7,984 nt of DNA from Candidatus Dormiibacterota bacterium (lineage in GTDB: Bacteria; Chloroflexota; Dormibacteria; Aeolococcales; Aeolococcaceae): assembly GCA_003136295.1 (NCBI GenBank), contig PLDZ01000129.1:1-7984 (forward strand), read 5' to 3'. The position numbers were made by a program, and so were the translations under genes. Shown in pieces: positions 1-6,498 of this stretch. How positions within the stretch are numbered: the stretch's first letter is position 1; every line of letters starts with the position of its first letter. Below the pieces are notes generated by a model that saw only the letters and a list, made by a program, of their open reading frames with translations, did no database searches and was not told where the DNA came from.

Positions 1-335
1 GCATCGAGCAGTTCCCAGCGCATCCCCATCTCAACGATGGTGTACTCGATCACCGGGAGGAATTCGTCCTCCGACGAGCAGTGGACGTGGATGGATCGCT
101 GCCGATTCAGCTCGAACTGTTCGCGCTCCTGCTCGGGCGTCCACGACGGATCCCAGACGTCGGTCTTGCGCACGTAGTCCTCGATGTGCTCGTCACTGAC
201 CACCGTGACCCGGTCGCGATGCTCTGCAATGAGATGGGCGAGTGGCGTCGGGGAGCGCTTGCGATCAAGCGAGAGAGCAATCCTCGCGGGGTCGGGCTCA
301 CGGCGGCGAAAGTCTGAGTCATGGCCACCGGTCAA
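1..335 (-). CDS. C-terminal part of a SAM-dependent methyltransferase-like protein, probably N-terminally truncated; runs off the left edge
   Basis: Translating the minus strand gives an open frame of about 111 codons with clear protein character, including PTPLAHLIAEH, SDEHIEDY, RSIHVHCSSEDEFLPVIEYT and MGMRWELLDA. From memory, this pattern (TTLAHL..., an EHI-EY stretch, then IHVH-W/C-DEF) matches the region after the Rossmann core in a family of class I SAM-dependent methyltransferases. The frame is closed upstream by TGA at 338-336. The only candidate start is TTG at 335-333, with no visible ribosome-binding site. Only about 15 residues precede the homologous part, so the SAM-binding half is missing. 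I read it as a 5'-truncated remnant. An ATG at 322-320 is in another frame that gives arginine/serine-rich nonsense. Coding frame is fairly sure; family is moderate; truncation is inference. Confidence 0.5.
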   Translation of the reverse strand, partial: MTGGHDSDFRRREPDPARIALSLDRKRSPTPLAHLIAEHRDRVTVVSDEHIEDYVRKTDVWDPSWTPEQEREQFELNRQRSIHVHCSSEDEFLPVIEYTIVEMGMRWELLD

Positions 336-383
336 TCATGAGGCCGGCGTTGATGACGGCGACCCAGACAGTCGCGCCTGCGA

Positions 384-415
384 CCAGCCCGGCTCGCGAT
401 TCTGAGCCGGGCTGG
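384..415 (-). terminator. Perfect 12-bp hairpin after the sugar-binding protein gene
   Basis: CCAGCCCGGCTC at 384-395 is the exact reverse complement of GAGCCGGGCTGG at 404-415, with an 8-nt loop. It lies 23 nt past the TGA of the minus-strand binding-protein gene. No T-run follows on either strand, as is common for terminators in GC-rich actinobacteria. The rest of 336-438 shows nothing else. Termination is inferred from position and stem strength. Confidence 0.65.
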
Positions 416-438
416 CCGCTGTGACGCGACGTGAAATG

Positions 439-1824
439 TCAGTGGCCGAGAGCGGTCGTCGCCTGTGAATCCATGGTCGACTCGATCGTCGTGACGTTCG
501 AGCTGCTCGGGTTCTGCAGGAACTGCAACAGGTCAGCCCACATGTGCGGCTCCCAGCTTCCCTGGAGGTCGTCGAGGCTGAACACGAAGCTGCTCGCGTT
601 GACCAGCGCCTGCGCGTCCGCCTGCGTGACCGCGTCCGGGTACGCAGTCTGCTTGACCTGGTTGTTCGGCGACGCGAAGCCGCCCAGGTGTGCCCAGATG
701 GTGCCGCCCTCGGGGCCGGCGAGGTACTTGATCAGCGCGGTGGATTGCGGCGTCAGATTGAGCTGCATCGCCACGTCACCGGCGCCCTGGATGGCGGAGT
801 TGTTGGCGCTGTCGGCCGCCGGAGCCGGGAAGGGGAAGAAGTCGTAGCAGGGCTTCTGCGCGGGATTCGCGGTGCACGCCGCGCCGCCGGCGCCCGTGGT
901 GCCCGGGGTGTAGTTGGCGGAGTTACCGGTGATCTCGCTGACCATGAAGTCGCCTTCGAACACCATGGCGGCCTTGGGCTGAGCCGGTGGCTTGGGGAAC
1001 ACCTTGTCCACGCATGCGGGATACGCGTTGGAGAGGGAGCCCGTCAATCCACCGAGCAGGTACGACGGCTGGCTGAAGAGCTGGCCCAGAGTGGTGAATG
1101 CTGTGGTGACCGTCGGGTCGGTCCACTTGAGGGCGTGCGTTGCGAGCTTGTTGTAGTCGGCGGCGCCCGCCGTCTTGAGGTAGACGTTCTGCCACATGTC
1201 GGCCACCGGCCAGCCGACGTCGGTGCAGAGCGAGAATGGCGTGGTCCCGGCCGCCTTCAGCTGCGCGGCGTCGGTCAGCAACTGCTCCCACGTGGTCGGC
1301 GGCGACGAAATGCCTGCCGCGGTGAACAGCGCGGGGTTGTACCAGATGGTGTTCTTGTTCGCGCCCTTGAACCACACGCCGTACTGCTTGCCGTTGTAGG
1401 AGGCCAGCGTGTTCCACGCTGCGCCGAAGTTGGACGTCAAGCCGCTGAGAGTGCTGGTGAGATCCTTGATCGAGTTGGCCTTGGCCAGGCTGTCAAGCGT
1501 GCCCGGATCGGGGACCAGGGCCACGTCGGGCGGCGAACCTCCGGACACAGCGGCGGTGAGGGCCGTGTCCATGTTGTTGCCCTTGCCCTGGTAGTTCACC
1601 GTGATGCCCGTCGCGGCCGTGAATGGTGCCAGTGCAGCCAGGAAGTCCGCCTGCTCCTGCGCAGTCCACTCCGCCCACACGGTCACGGATCCGCCAATCT
1701 TGCCGCTCGATGAGCCCGAGCCCGATGTGGGCGGGGTTGTCGATGTGGAACCGCATGCGGTTGCGATTCCCAGGACTCCGGCCGTCACCAGCGCCAGCCT
1801 GCCCAGCGTCCTGACCTGCGTCAT
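439..1824 (-). CDS. Carbohydrate ABC transporter substrate-binding lipoprotein (extracellular solute-binding protein family 1)
   Basis: This 461-residue protein is the extracellular sugar receptor of a CUT1 importer. Residues 1-24 form a lipoprotein-type signal (MTQVRTLGRL, a hydrophobic stretch, then ATAC with C24 as the lipidated cysteine; the -3 residue is Ala rather than Leu). A Ser/Gly/Thr-rich linker covers about 25-44. The mature domain opens with GGSVTVWAEWTAQEQ and continues with typical SBP_bac_1 elements: GSPPDVALVPDPG near 96, NTIWYNPALF near 158, PPTTWEQLL near 175, AMVFEGDFM near 286, and the late LAGPEGGTIWAHLGGFASPN near 368. Cysteines 200, 271, 317 and 326 could form disulfides. 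The start is ATG 1824-1822, preceded by AGGAGG with 6 nt spacing; the frame is open upstream to 2085, but that would remove the signal peptide and overlap the divergent permease. Divergent from the permease operon. Substrate unknown; an alpha-glucoside or other oligosaccharide is a guess. Confidence 0.93.
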   Translation of the reverse strand: MTQVRTLGRLALVTAGVLGIATACGSTSTTPPTSGSGSSSGKIGGSVTVWAEWTAQEQADFLAALAPFTAATGITVNYQGKGNNMDTALTAAVSGGSPPDVALVPDPGTLDSLAKANSIKDLTSTLSGLTSNFGAAWNTLASYNGKQYGVWFKGANKNTIWYNPALFTAAGISSPPTTWEQLLTDAAQLKAAGTTPFSLCTDVGWPVADMWQNVYLKTAGAADYNKLATHALKWTDPTVTTAFTTLGQLFSQPSYLLGGLTGSLSNAYPACVDKVFPKPPAQPKAAMVFEGDFMVSEITGNSANYTPGTTGAGGAACTANPAQKPCYDFFPFPAPAADSANNSAIQGAGDVAMQLNLTPQSTALIKYLAGPEGGTIWAHLGGFASPNNQVKQTAYPDAVTQADAQALVNASSFVFSLDDLQGSWEPHMWADLLQFLQNPSSSNVTTIESTMDSQATTALGH

Positions 1825-1830
1825 ATAGGT

Positions 1831-1836
1831 CCTCCT
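1831..1836 (-). promoter_or_regulatory. Ribosome-binding site fixing the binding-protein start
   Basis: The minus strand reads AGGAGG, then six bases, then ATG at 1824-1822. This consensus site, with the lipoprotein signal right after it, decides the start against codons further upstream in the same open frame. Confidence 0.85.
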
Positions 1837-1890
1837 CACAGGGGCAAAACCCTCGCCCAGCCCCCGGCGATCCATTGCGTAATGCACCGG

Positions 1891-1908
1891 TGTACTCCAC
1901 CTGTACTC
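1891..1908. repeat. Tandem TGTACTC direct repeat in the divergent promoter region
   Basis: TGTACTC occurs at 1891-1897 and again at 1902-1908, 11 bp apart start to start, close to one helical turn. The palindrome CACCGGTG (1885-1892) abuts the first copy. Same-face repeats between divergent promoters often bind a dimeric regulator, but no such role is shown here. Confidence 0.4.
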
Positions 1909-1947
1909 GAAACGCAACTGCCTCAGATCCGTTTTCATACCAATGGG

Positions 1948-1961
1948 TGATACCGGTTGCG
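1948..1961. promoter_or_regulatory. Possible LacI-type operator upstream of the permease operon
   Basis: TGATACCGGTTGCG is an imperfect dyad centred on CCGG. It resembles the TGNAANCGNTTNCA pattern of LacI-family operators that commonly control sugar-importer genes. It overlaps the -35 element proposed for the permease operon, a repressing position. No LacI-family gene is in the window, so the regulator would be elsewhere. Confidence 0.35.
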
Positions 1962-1985
1962 ATCGCCCGTCCACAGCCGTAGCAT
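1957..1985 (+). promoter_or_regulatory. Candidate sigma-70-type promoter of the permease-ATPase operon
   Basis: TTGCGA (1957-1962), a 17-bp spacer and TAGCAT (1980-1985) give a plausible -35/-10 pair, each matching four of six consensus bases. The -10 ends 26 nt before the ATG at 2012. The remainder of 1825-2011 has no gene and must also hold the opposite-facing promoter of the binding-protein gene, for which I see no convincing hexamers. Confidence 0.35.
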
Positions 1986-2011
1986 CTCCCGCACTGTGGT
2001 GAAGGCCTAAC

Positions 2012-3454
2012 ATGGCGGTTGCCGTTCCGACATCTGAGTCTCTTCCGGCCGCGGCCACGGGAGAGATCCTCCCCACGACGAGCAAGCCCGCCGGCGGTGG
2101 CGGTTTCCGCAGCCACCTCGGATCGCTGCTGTTCCTCCTTCCCGGGGCGCTCTGGCTGCTCGTGATCGTTGTGTATCCGTTGATCGCAACGGTGGTACGG
2201 AGCCTGTTCGACGGCAGCGGTCAGAACTTCGTCGGCCTTGGTAACTACAAGGCCGTCTTCTCGACGACTGACATCATCGTCTCGCTCAAGAACAATGTCG
2301 TCTGGGTGGTGCTCTTCCCATTTCTGGTCACGTTCTTCGGCCTCGTGTTCGCCGTGCTCACCGAGCGAATCCGGTGGTCGACGGCGTTCAAGACGATCGT
2401 CTTCATGCCACTCGTGTTCAGCGCGACTGCCGCCGGTCTCACGTGGGCGTCGATCTTCTTCATCGATCCTCACACCGGCATGGTCAACGCCGCGATCCAG
2501 GGCGCCGCCAACGGCATCAATCCCCCAGGGCTGTATCCAATCGACCCGACCAGCGGGCAGACGGTCTCGGACCTCGTGGCCACCAACGTCCAACCTGGAC
2601 CGGGAGGCACCCTGGAGAGCAAGACGACCATCGGCACCGGGGGCACGATCGAGCTCGGACTCATCGGCATCAGTCCGACGACCCTGCAGCAGAATGGAGC
2701 CGCCGCCGCGGTGGCGCCCACTGCGGCGCCGGGCGCAGTCACCGGGCTGGTGTGGCGCGACTTCTCGCCGACGCATCCCACCCAGCGCGGTCAGGTGTTC
2801 CCTGACGAGGATGGCATCGGCGGGTTGCATGTCTCCCTGCTGGGATCGAGCGGATCGGCCACGGCGACGACGACCACGGCGGCCAACGGGACCTTCAAGT
2901 TCGACAGCGTTGGCTCGGGCGATTTCCGCGTGCAGATCACCGCCAACAACTTCAACGGCGGCTTCAGCGGCATCTTCTTCCTCGGCACGCAATCGCTGAC
3001 GCCGACTGGTTCGCTGAGCCCGACGCTGCAGGCGATCTTGAGCCTGCCGATCGTCGACATCGCGATGATCATCGCCTACCTCTGGATCTGGGCAGGTTTT
3101 GCGATGGTGGTCATCGGTGCGGGGCTCGCCGCCTTGAACCGCGAGGTACTCGAGGCCGCGCAGATCGACGGCGCCAGTGAATGGCAGACCCTGCGCCGGG
3201 TGACCGTTCCAATGCTGCGACCGGTGCTGGTCGTGGTCTTCGTCACCATGCTCATCAACGTCCTCAAGATCTTCGACATCATCCTGAACATGGCGGCGCC
3301 CTCATCACAGGCCGGTGCGAAAACCCTCGCCGTCGACATCTACAACAATTTCTCGACCGCCGACGGCCAGGGACTCGCAGCGGCAATTGCGGTGGTGCTC
3401 TTCGTCCTGGTCATCCCCGCCATGCTGTTCAACCTCAAGAGGATCCGCGGATGA
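2012..3454 (+). CDS. CUT1 sugar ABC transporter permease (MalF-type) with a large extracellular SdrD_B-like insertion
   Basis: This 480-residue protein is one half of the membrane channel. Hydrophobic segments lie near residues 36-58, 92-117, 128-151, 348-371, 404-428 and 455-476, the usual six-helix core. The EAA loop that docks the ATPase (EAAQIDGASEWQTLRRVTVP) is at 381-400, between helices 4 and 5 as expected. Residues about 152-347 form an insertion between helices 3 and 4, which topology places outside the cell. Its second half (245-314: GLVWRDFSP, DEDGIGGLHVSLLG, NGTFKFDSVGSGDFRV) resembles SdrD_B/Cna_B-like beta-sandwich repeats of surface proteins. Usual CUT1 permeases are about 290-320 residues. 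The start ATG 2012 follows GAAGG with about 6 nt spacing. The stop overlaps the next start (ATGA). The core family is sure; the insertion fold is inference from motif shape. Confidence 0.93.
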   Translation: MAVAVPTSESLPAAATGEILPTTSKPAGGGGFRSHLGSLLFLLPGALWLLVIVVYPLIATVVRSLFDGSGQNFVGLGNYKAVFSTTDIIVSLKNNVVWVVLFPFLVTFFGLVFAVLTERIRWSTAFKTIVFMPLVFSATAAGLTWASIFFIDPHTGMVNAAIQGAANGINPPGLYPIDPTSGQTVSDLVATNVQPGPGGTLESKTTIGTGGTIELGLIGISPTTLQQNGAAAAVAPTAAPGAVTGLVWRDFSPTHPTQRGQVFPDEDGIGGLHVSLLGSSGSATATTTTAANGTFKFDSVGSGDFRVQITANNFNGGFSGIFFLGTQSLTPTGSLSPTLQAILSLPIVDIAMIIAYLWIWAGFAMVVIGAGLAALNREVLEAAQIDGASEWQTLRRVTVPMLRPVLVVVFVTMLINVLKIFDIILNMAAPSSQAGAKTLAVDIYNNFSTADGQGLAAAIAVVLFVLVIPAMLFNLKRIRG

Positions 3455-4368
3455 GTGTGCAGACTGCGTCGTTGCCGGTCGCCACCCAGCCCCAGAAGCA
3501 GCGCTTCCGTGTGCGCCCGTCGCGCATTGTCCTCAACGTCGTCCTCGCGGCAGTCGCGATCTTCTGGCTGGTGCCGTCGATCGGGATCGCGATCATCTCG
3601 CTTCGCCCCAACAGCGCGTTCGAGCAGTCGGGATGGTGGACGGTATTCACCGCACCAGCTCAACTGACGTTCCACAACTATCAGCAGTTGTTCTCCGCAG
3701 GATTCAAGCCCGGTGGAGTGCTCGATGCACTGACCACCTCAATCGCCGTCACCGTTCCCGTCACGATCCTGGTCACGGTGATCTCGAGCCTCACCGCATA
3801 CTCGCTCGTCTTCGGGAGATGGCGTGGGCGGACGGCGGTGTTTCTCCTCATCGTGGCGATGCTCGTGCTGCCGTTGCAGATGGCCCTGATCCCCGTCGCC
3901 AGCCTGTACAAGATTTTCGACAACTCAACGGGGTTGCACCTGTTCGGGTCGGTGATCGGCACGATCGTCTTTCACGTGGCGTTCGGCCTGCCGTTCGGCA
4001 TCTTCCTGATGCGAAATTTCTATTCGGGCATCCCGCATGACCTGCTCGAAGCGGGACGGATCGACGGAGCGGGGGAGTGGACGCTCTTCCGGAAGGTCGT
4101 GATGCCGATCGGTATTCCCGCGCTGGCGTCGCTCGCCATCTTCCAGTTCATATGGGTGTGGAACGACCTGCTCGTTGCCTTGATCTTCCTGTCGGGCAAT
4201 CCGCATCAGACGTTGACCCTGTTCCTCTACGGGCAGGTCCGGGCACTGTCCTCCAACTACTGGGTGATCTCCACCGGGGCGATGATCTCGATCGTCATCC
4301 CGCTGATCGTGTTCTTTGCCTTCCAGCGATATTTCGTCCGAGGCGTACTCGCCGGGGCGGTGAAATGA
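3451..4368 (+). CDS. CUT1 sugar ABC transporter permease (MalG-type)
   Basis: This 305-residue protein is the second membrane subunit of the importer. A cytoplasmic N-terminus (MSVQTASLPV) is followed by a first helix near 26-50 and hydrophobic segments near 95-120, 127-152, 165-187, 222-248 and 272-294. The EAA motif (EAGRIDGAGEWTLFRKVVMP) is at 200-219 and engages the ATPase. The chain ends in the MalG-like FQRYFVRGVLAGAVK. The start ATG 3451 overlaps the TGA of the preceding gene in an ATGA arrangement, with AGAGGA 7 nt upstream, indicating translational coupling; the frame is open further upstream but only inside permease 1. The length is normal and nothing is odd. Confidence 0.95.
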   Translation: MSVQTASLPVATQPQKQRFRVRPSRIVLNVVLAAVAIFWLVPSIGIAIISLRPNSAFEQSGWWTVFTAPAQLTFHNYQQLFSAGFKPGGVLDALTTSIAVTVPVTILVTVISSLTAYSLVFGRWRGRTAVFLLIVAMLVLPLQMALIPVASLYKIFDNSTGLHLFGSVIGTIVFHVAFGLPFGIFLMRNFYSGIPHDLLEAGRIDGAGEWTLFRKVVMPIGIPALASLAIFQFIWVWNDLLVALIFLSGNPHQTLTLFLYGQVRALSSNYWVISTGAMISIVIPLIVFFAFQRYFVRGVLAGAVK

Positions 4369-4378
4369 GGAGCGTGTC

Positions 4379-5521
4379 ATGGCCGGCGTAGTCCTCGACG
4401 ATCTCACCAAGCGTTACGACGGCGGCGCACTCGCCGTCGACAAGCTCAACCTGGACATCAAAGACGGCGAGTTCGTGTGCCTGGTTGGTCCCTCAGGCTG
4501 CGGCAAGACCACGGCATTGCGCATGATCGCCGGATTGGAGGAGATCAGCAGCGGACAGGTGCGCATCGGGGATCGGGTGGTCAACAACCTGCCACCACGC
4601 GATCGCGACATCGCCATGGTCTTCCAGAGCTATGCGCTCTATCCCCACATGAGCGTGCGGGACAACATGGCCTTCGGACTGCAGTTGCGCAAGACGCCGA
4701 AAGCCGACATCGACAAGGCGGTGGTCGAAGCCGCGCGCATCCTCGACCTCGAACGCTTCCTCGATCGCAAGCCCGGGCAACTGTCGGGAGGGCAGCGCCA
4801 GCGCGTCGCTCTCGGCCGCGCCATCGTTCGTGAGCCCGCGGTCTTCCTGATGGACGAGCCGCTGTCGAACCTCGATGCCAAGTTGCGTGTCCAGACGCGT
4901 GCTGAAATCGCACGCATGCACACGCGCCTCGAGGCGACGATGATCTACGTCACTCACGACCAGGTCGAGGCGATGACCATGGGTGACCGGATCGCGGTGA
5001 TCAACGAGGGCGTGTTGCAGCAGGCGGGGACTCCCAAGGATCTCTACGAGCTGCCGCAGAATCGGTTCGTGGCGGGATTCATTGGATCGCCGTCGATGAA
5101 CTTCATCGACCTCAAGGTCTCACAGGACGGCGGCGCCGTCCGGCTCACCGGCGAGGGAGCCGAGATGCGCCCGGACGATACGGAGTCGGCCTTGCTGCGC
5201 GACCTTGGTCTCGACACGGTGGCCGTCGGATTCCGGCCCGAACATCTCGATGTCGCACCGCTGAGCGGGCCCGGACTCAGCGTCACCGTCGTGGTCGATG
5301 TCGTCGAGTTTCTCGGCAACGACGAGCTCATTCACGGCAGCAGCGCCGGCCGGGACGTGGTGGCGATCATCAACGCCGACAACACGCTGGCAGTGGGTGA
5401 GTCGGTGACCCTCTCGGCGCCGCCGCGGCGCCTGCACCTGTTCAATCCCACGACCGGGCTCCGGATCACCAAGGACGGACCGCCCGCGGATGGTGTAGCG
5501 CATCTCGTGTCAACGGGGTAG
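4379..5521 (+). CDS. Sugar ABC transporter ATP-binding protein, MsmK/UgpC/MalK type
   Basis: This 380-residue protein is the cytoplasmic ATPase that powers the importer. All nucleotide-binding motifs are intact: Walker A GPSGCGKTT (37-45), Q-loop VFQSYALYPH (Q83), signature LSGGQ (135-139), Walker B VFLMDEP (D159, catalytic E160), D-loop SNLDA and H-loop H193. A C-terminal regulatory region follows from about 236, with the TOBE hallmark GFRPEHL at 284-290. The start ATG 4379 has GAGGAG 6 nt upstream, only 10 bp after the previous stop, so it is in the same operon. In this family one ATPase can serve several importers, but the linkage here points to the adjacent permeases. No terminator is visible before the next transcription unit, so read-through is possible. 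Confidence 0.96.
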   Translation: MAGVVLDDLTKRYDGGALAVDKLNLDIKDGEFVCLVGPSGCGKTTALRMIAGLEEISSGQVRIGDRVVNNLPPRDRDIAMVFQSYALYPHMSVRDNMAFGLQLRKTPKADIDKAVVEAARILDLERFLDRKPGQLSGGQRQRVALGRAIVREPAVFLMDEPLSNLDAKLRVQTRAEIARMHTRLEATMIYVTHDQVEAMTMGDRIAVINEGVLQQAGTPKDLYELPQNRFVAGFIGSPSMNFIDLKVSQDGGAVRLTGEGAEMRPDDTESALLRDLGLDTVAVGFRPEHLDVAPLSGPGLSVTVVVDVVEFLGNDELIHGSSAGRDVVAIINADNTLAVGESVTLSAPPRRLHLFNPTTGLRITKDGPPADGVAHLVSTG

Positions 5522-5540
5522 TCGGGGCGCGGAGCGCAAT

Positions 5541-5556
5541 ATTGTGCTACAATCTT
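5541..5556. promoter_or_regulatory. GntR/FadR-type operator, copy 1 (upstream of the zinc-ribbon gene and regulator)
   Basis: ATTGT-GCT-ACAAT (5541-5553) is a perfect 5+3+5 palindrome matching the TNGTNNNACNA pattern known for the FadR subfamily of GntR regulators. With the trailing CTT, 16 bases recur in reverse orientation at 6928-6943. TACAAT at 5548-5553 also resembles a -10 hexamer, 34 nt before the ATG at 5588. The site is strikingly AT-rich against its surroundings. Confidence 0.7.
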
Positions 5557-5579
5557 CTCCAGGATCAATAAACCTGGAG
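5557..5579 (+). promoter_or_regulatory. Leader hairpin covering the Shine-Dalgarno of the 52-residue gene
   Basis: CTCCAGG (5557-5563) and CCTGGAG (5573-5579) are exact reverse complements separated by the AT-rich 9-nt loop ATCAATAAA. The 3' arm contains GGAG (5576-5579), the only ribosome-binding site for the ATG at 5588 (8 nt spacing). Folding would hide it. If transcription begins just after TACAAT, around 5560, part of the 5' arm would be lost, so the effect depends on the start site. Confidence 0.45.
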
Positions 5580-5587
5580 CAATTGAC

Positions 5588-5746
5588 ATGGCACGAACCG
5601 TCTGGCTCACGCTGAGAGCCCTCTACGGTCTGGAGACTGGTCGCTCGTGCCGCGCGTGCGGCGAGCCGATCTCCCAGCAGGATGCGTTCGGCACCAGCGA
5701 AGGCGTTTGCCACCGCTGCCGCGACCGCGCCGATTCGAACGCGTAG
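5588..5746 (+). CDS. 52-residue double-CxxC (zinc-ribbon-like) small protein
   Basis: The product starts MARTVWLTLR and carries two CxxC knuckles, C21-R-A-C24 and C41-H-R-C44, separated by 16 residues (GEPISQQDAFGTSEGV). This spacing is typical of small zinc ribbons or rubredoxin-like metal sites. It is expected to be a soluble cytoplasmic protein, with a basic, hydrophobic N-terminal helix. GGAG lies 8 nt before the ATG, the operator lies 35 nt upstream, and the GntR gene follows after about 50 bp, so the two are probably co-transcribed. Codon use fits the neighbours (strong G/C in third positions). I do not recognise a named family. Roles such as metal sensing, redox sensing or partner binding are guesses. 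The combination of promoter, ribosome-binding site and paired cysteines makes it a credible gene despite its size. Confidence 0.72.
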   Translation: MARTVWLTLRALYGLETGRSCRACGEPISQQDAFGTSEGVCHRCRDRADSNA

Positions 5747-5796
5747 CTCCGCTCCAGTCACCTGAACCCGACGACTCGGTCCGGATCGTGGCAGTG

Positions 5797-6498
5797 ATGC
5801 GCCGGCAGACGACTTCGCGTGTCGAGACGCTCGAGGACGAGCTCGAGCGCCAGGTGCTGGACGGGCGATTCAAGCCCGGGGATCACCTCGGCGAGATCGC
5901 GCTCGCCGAGGAGTTCGACGTGGGACGCAACACGCTGCGCGCGGCGTTCGATGGTCTGGTGCGCCGGGGTCTCCTGGTGAAGTCGCCGAACCGCGGCGTT
6001 TTCGTCCGCGCACTCACCGCCCGCGACCTGGCCGAGATCTATGCATTGCGAATCGCGCTCGAGGTCCAGGCGTCACGCATGCTCGCCGAGCGCAAGTGGG
6101 TGCCCGACGCTGCGCGGAGTGCGCTTGCGCAACAGCATCGCCTTGGCCCGCGATCGTCACAGCGCGTGGTCGTCGAGGCCGATCTGGCCTTTCACCATGC
6201 GCTCGTCATCGGCACCGGCAATTCACGCCTGACCCGAGCGCACAAGAATCTGGAGATCGAGATCCTCCTCTGCCTTGCACAGCTCGTGCGCGGGTATGCG
6301 ACGGTCGGACAGCTGGCAGGCGAGCACGCTGCGTTGCTCGAGGCGATCGAAAGCGGAGCGCCGACCGCGGCGGAAGCCGTCATCCGGCGCCACCTCGAGA
6401 ACGCCACGTCGTGGCTCATCGAGCACGCGACGGCACAGGAGGATGGTCCCTACACGGTCGGCGTGGTGACTCCCAGCGCGTCGAGCGACCTCGGATAG
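5797..6498 (+). CDS. GntR-family transcriptional regulator with FCD domain (FadR subfamily)
   Basis: This 233-residue protein has an N-terminal winged helix-turn-helix (about 8-72: LEDELERQVLDGRFKPGDHL, LAEEFDVGRNTLRAAFDGL, RRGLLVKSPNRGVFV) and an all-helical FCD ligand-binding domain (about 78-212). The expected FCD metal-site residues are present: D129 and H133 (DLAFHHALV), H177 (GEHAALLEAI) and H199 (RRHL), with the usual spacing. FCD proteins commonly respond to organic acids. The start is uncertain: GTG 5788, GTG 5794 and ATG 5797 are in frame with no clear ribosome-binding site; an in-frame GTG at 5647 would overlap the small gene and add about 50 unlikely residues. Its last 16 codons overlap mgsA on the other strand. 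It is the best candidate to bind the twin ATTGT-GCT-ACAAT sites on either side, giving autoregulation and control of mgsA. Confidence 0.92.
   Translation: MRRQTTSRVETLEDELERQVLDGRFKPGDHLGEIALAEEFDVGRNTLRAAFDGLVRRGLLVKSPNRGVFVRALTARDLAEIYALRIALEVQASRMLAERKWVPDAARSALAQQHRLGPRSSQRVVVEADLAFHHALVIGTGNSRLTRAHKNLEIEILLCLAQLVRGYATVGQLAGEHAALLEAIESGAPTAAEAVIRRHLENATSWLIEHATAQEDGPYTVGVVTPSASSDLG

Noticed and set aside
544..1713. Long plus-strand open frame (389 codons) opposite the binding-protein gene
   Set aside because: It is antisense to a clear solute-binding protein, arginine/glycine/valine-rich without family motifs, and arises from GC-biased third positions.
1825..2085. N-terminal extension of the binding protein to 2085
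   Set aside because: It would bury the signal peptide, overlap the divergent permease start and ignore the consensus AGGAGG before ATG 1824.
1493..2992. Long minus-strand open frame (499 codons) across the divergent promoter and permease 1
   Set aside because: It spans two real genes and an intergenic region, and its composition (Arg/Glu/Gly-rich, low complexity) is that of a shadow frame.
5647..5796. Longer start for the GntR regulator at GTG 5647
   Set aside because: The extra residues are Arg/Pro-rich, overlap the 52-residue gene in another frame and precede a normal GntR N-terminus.
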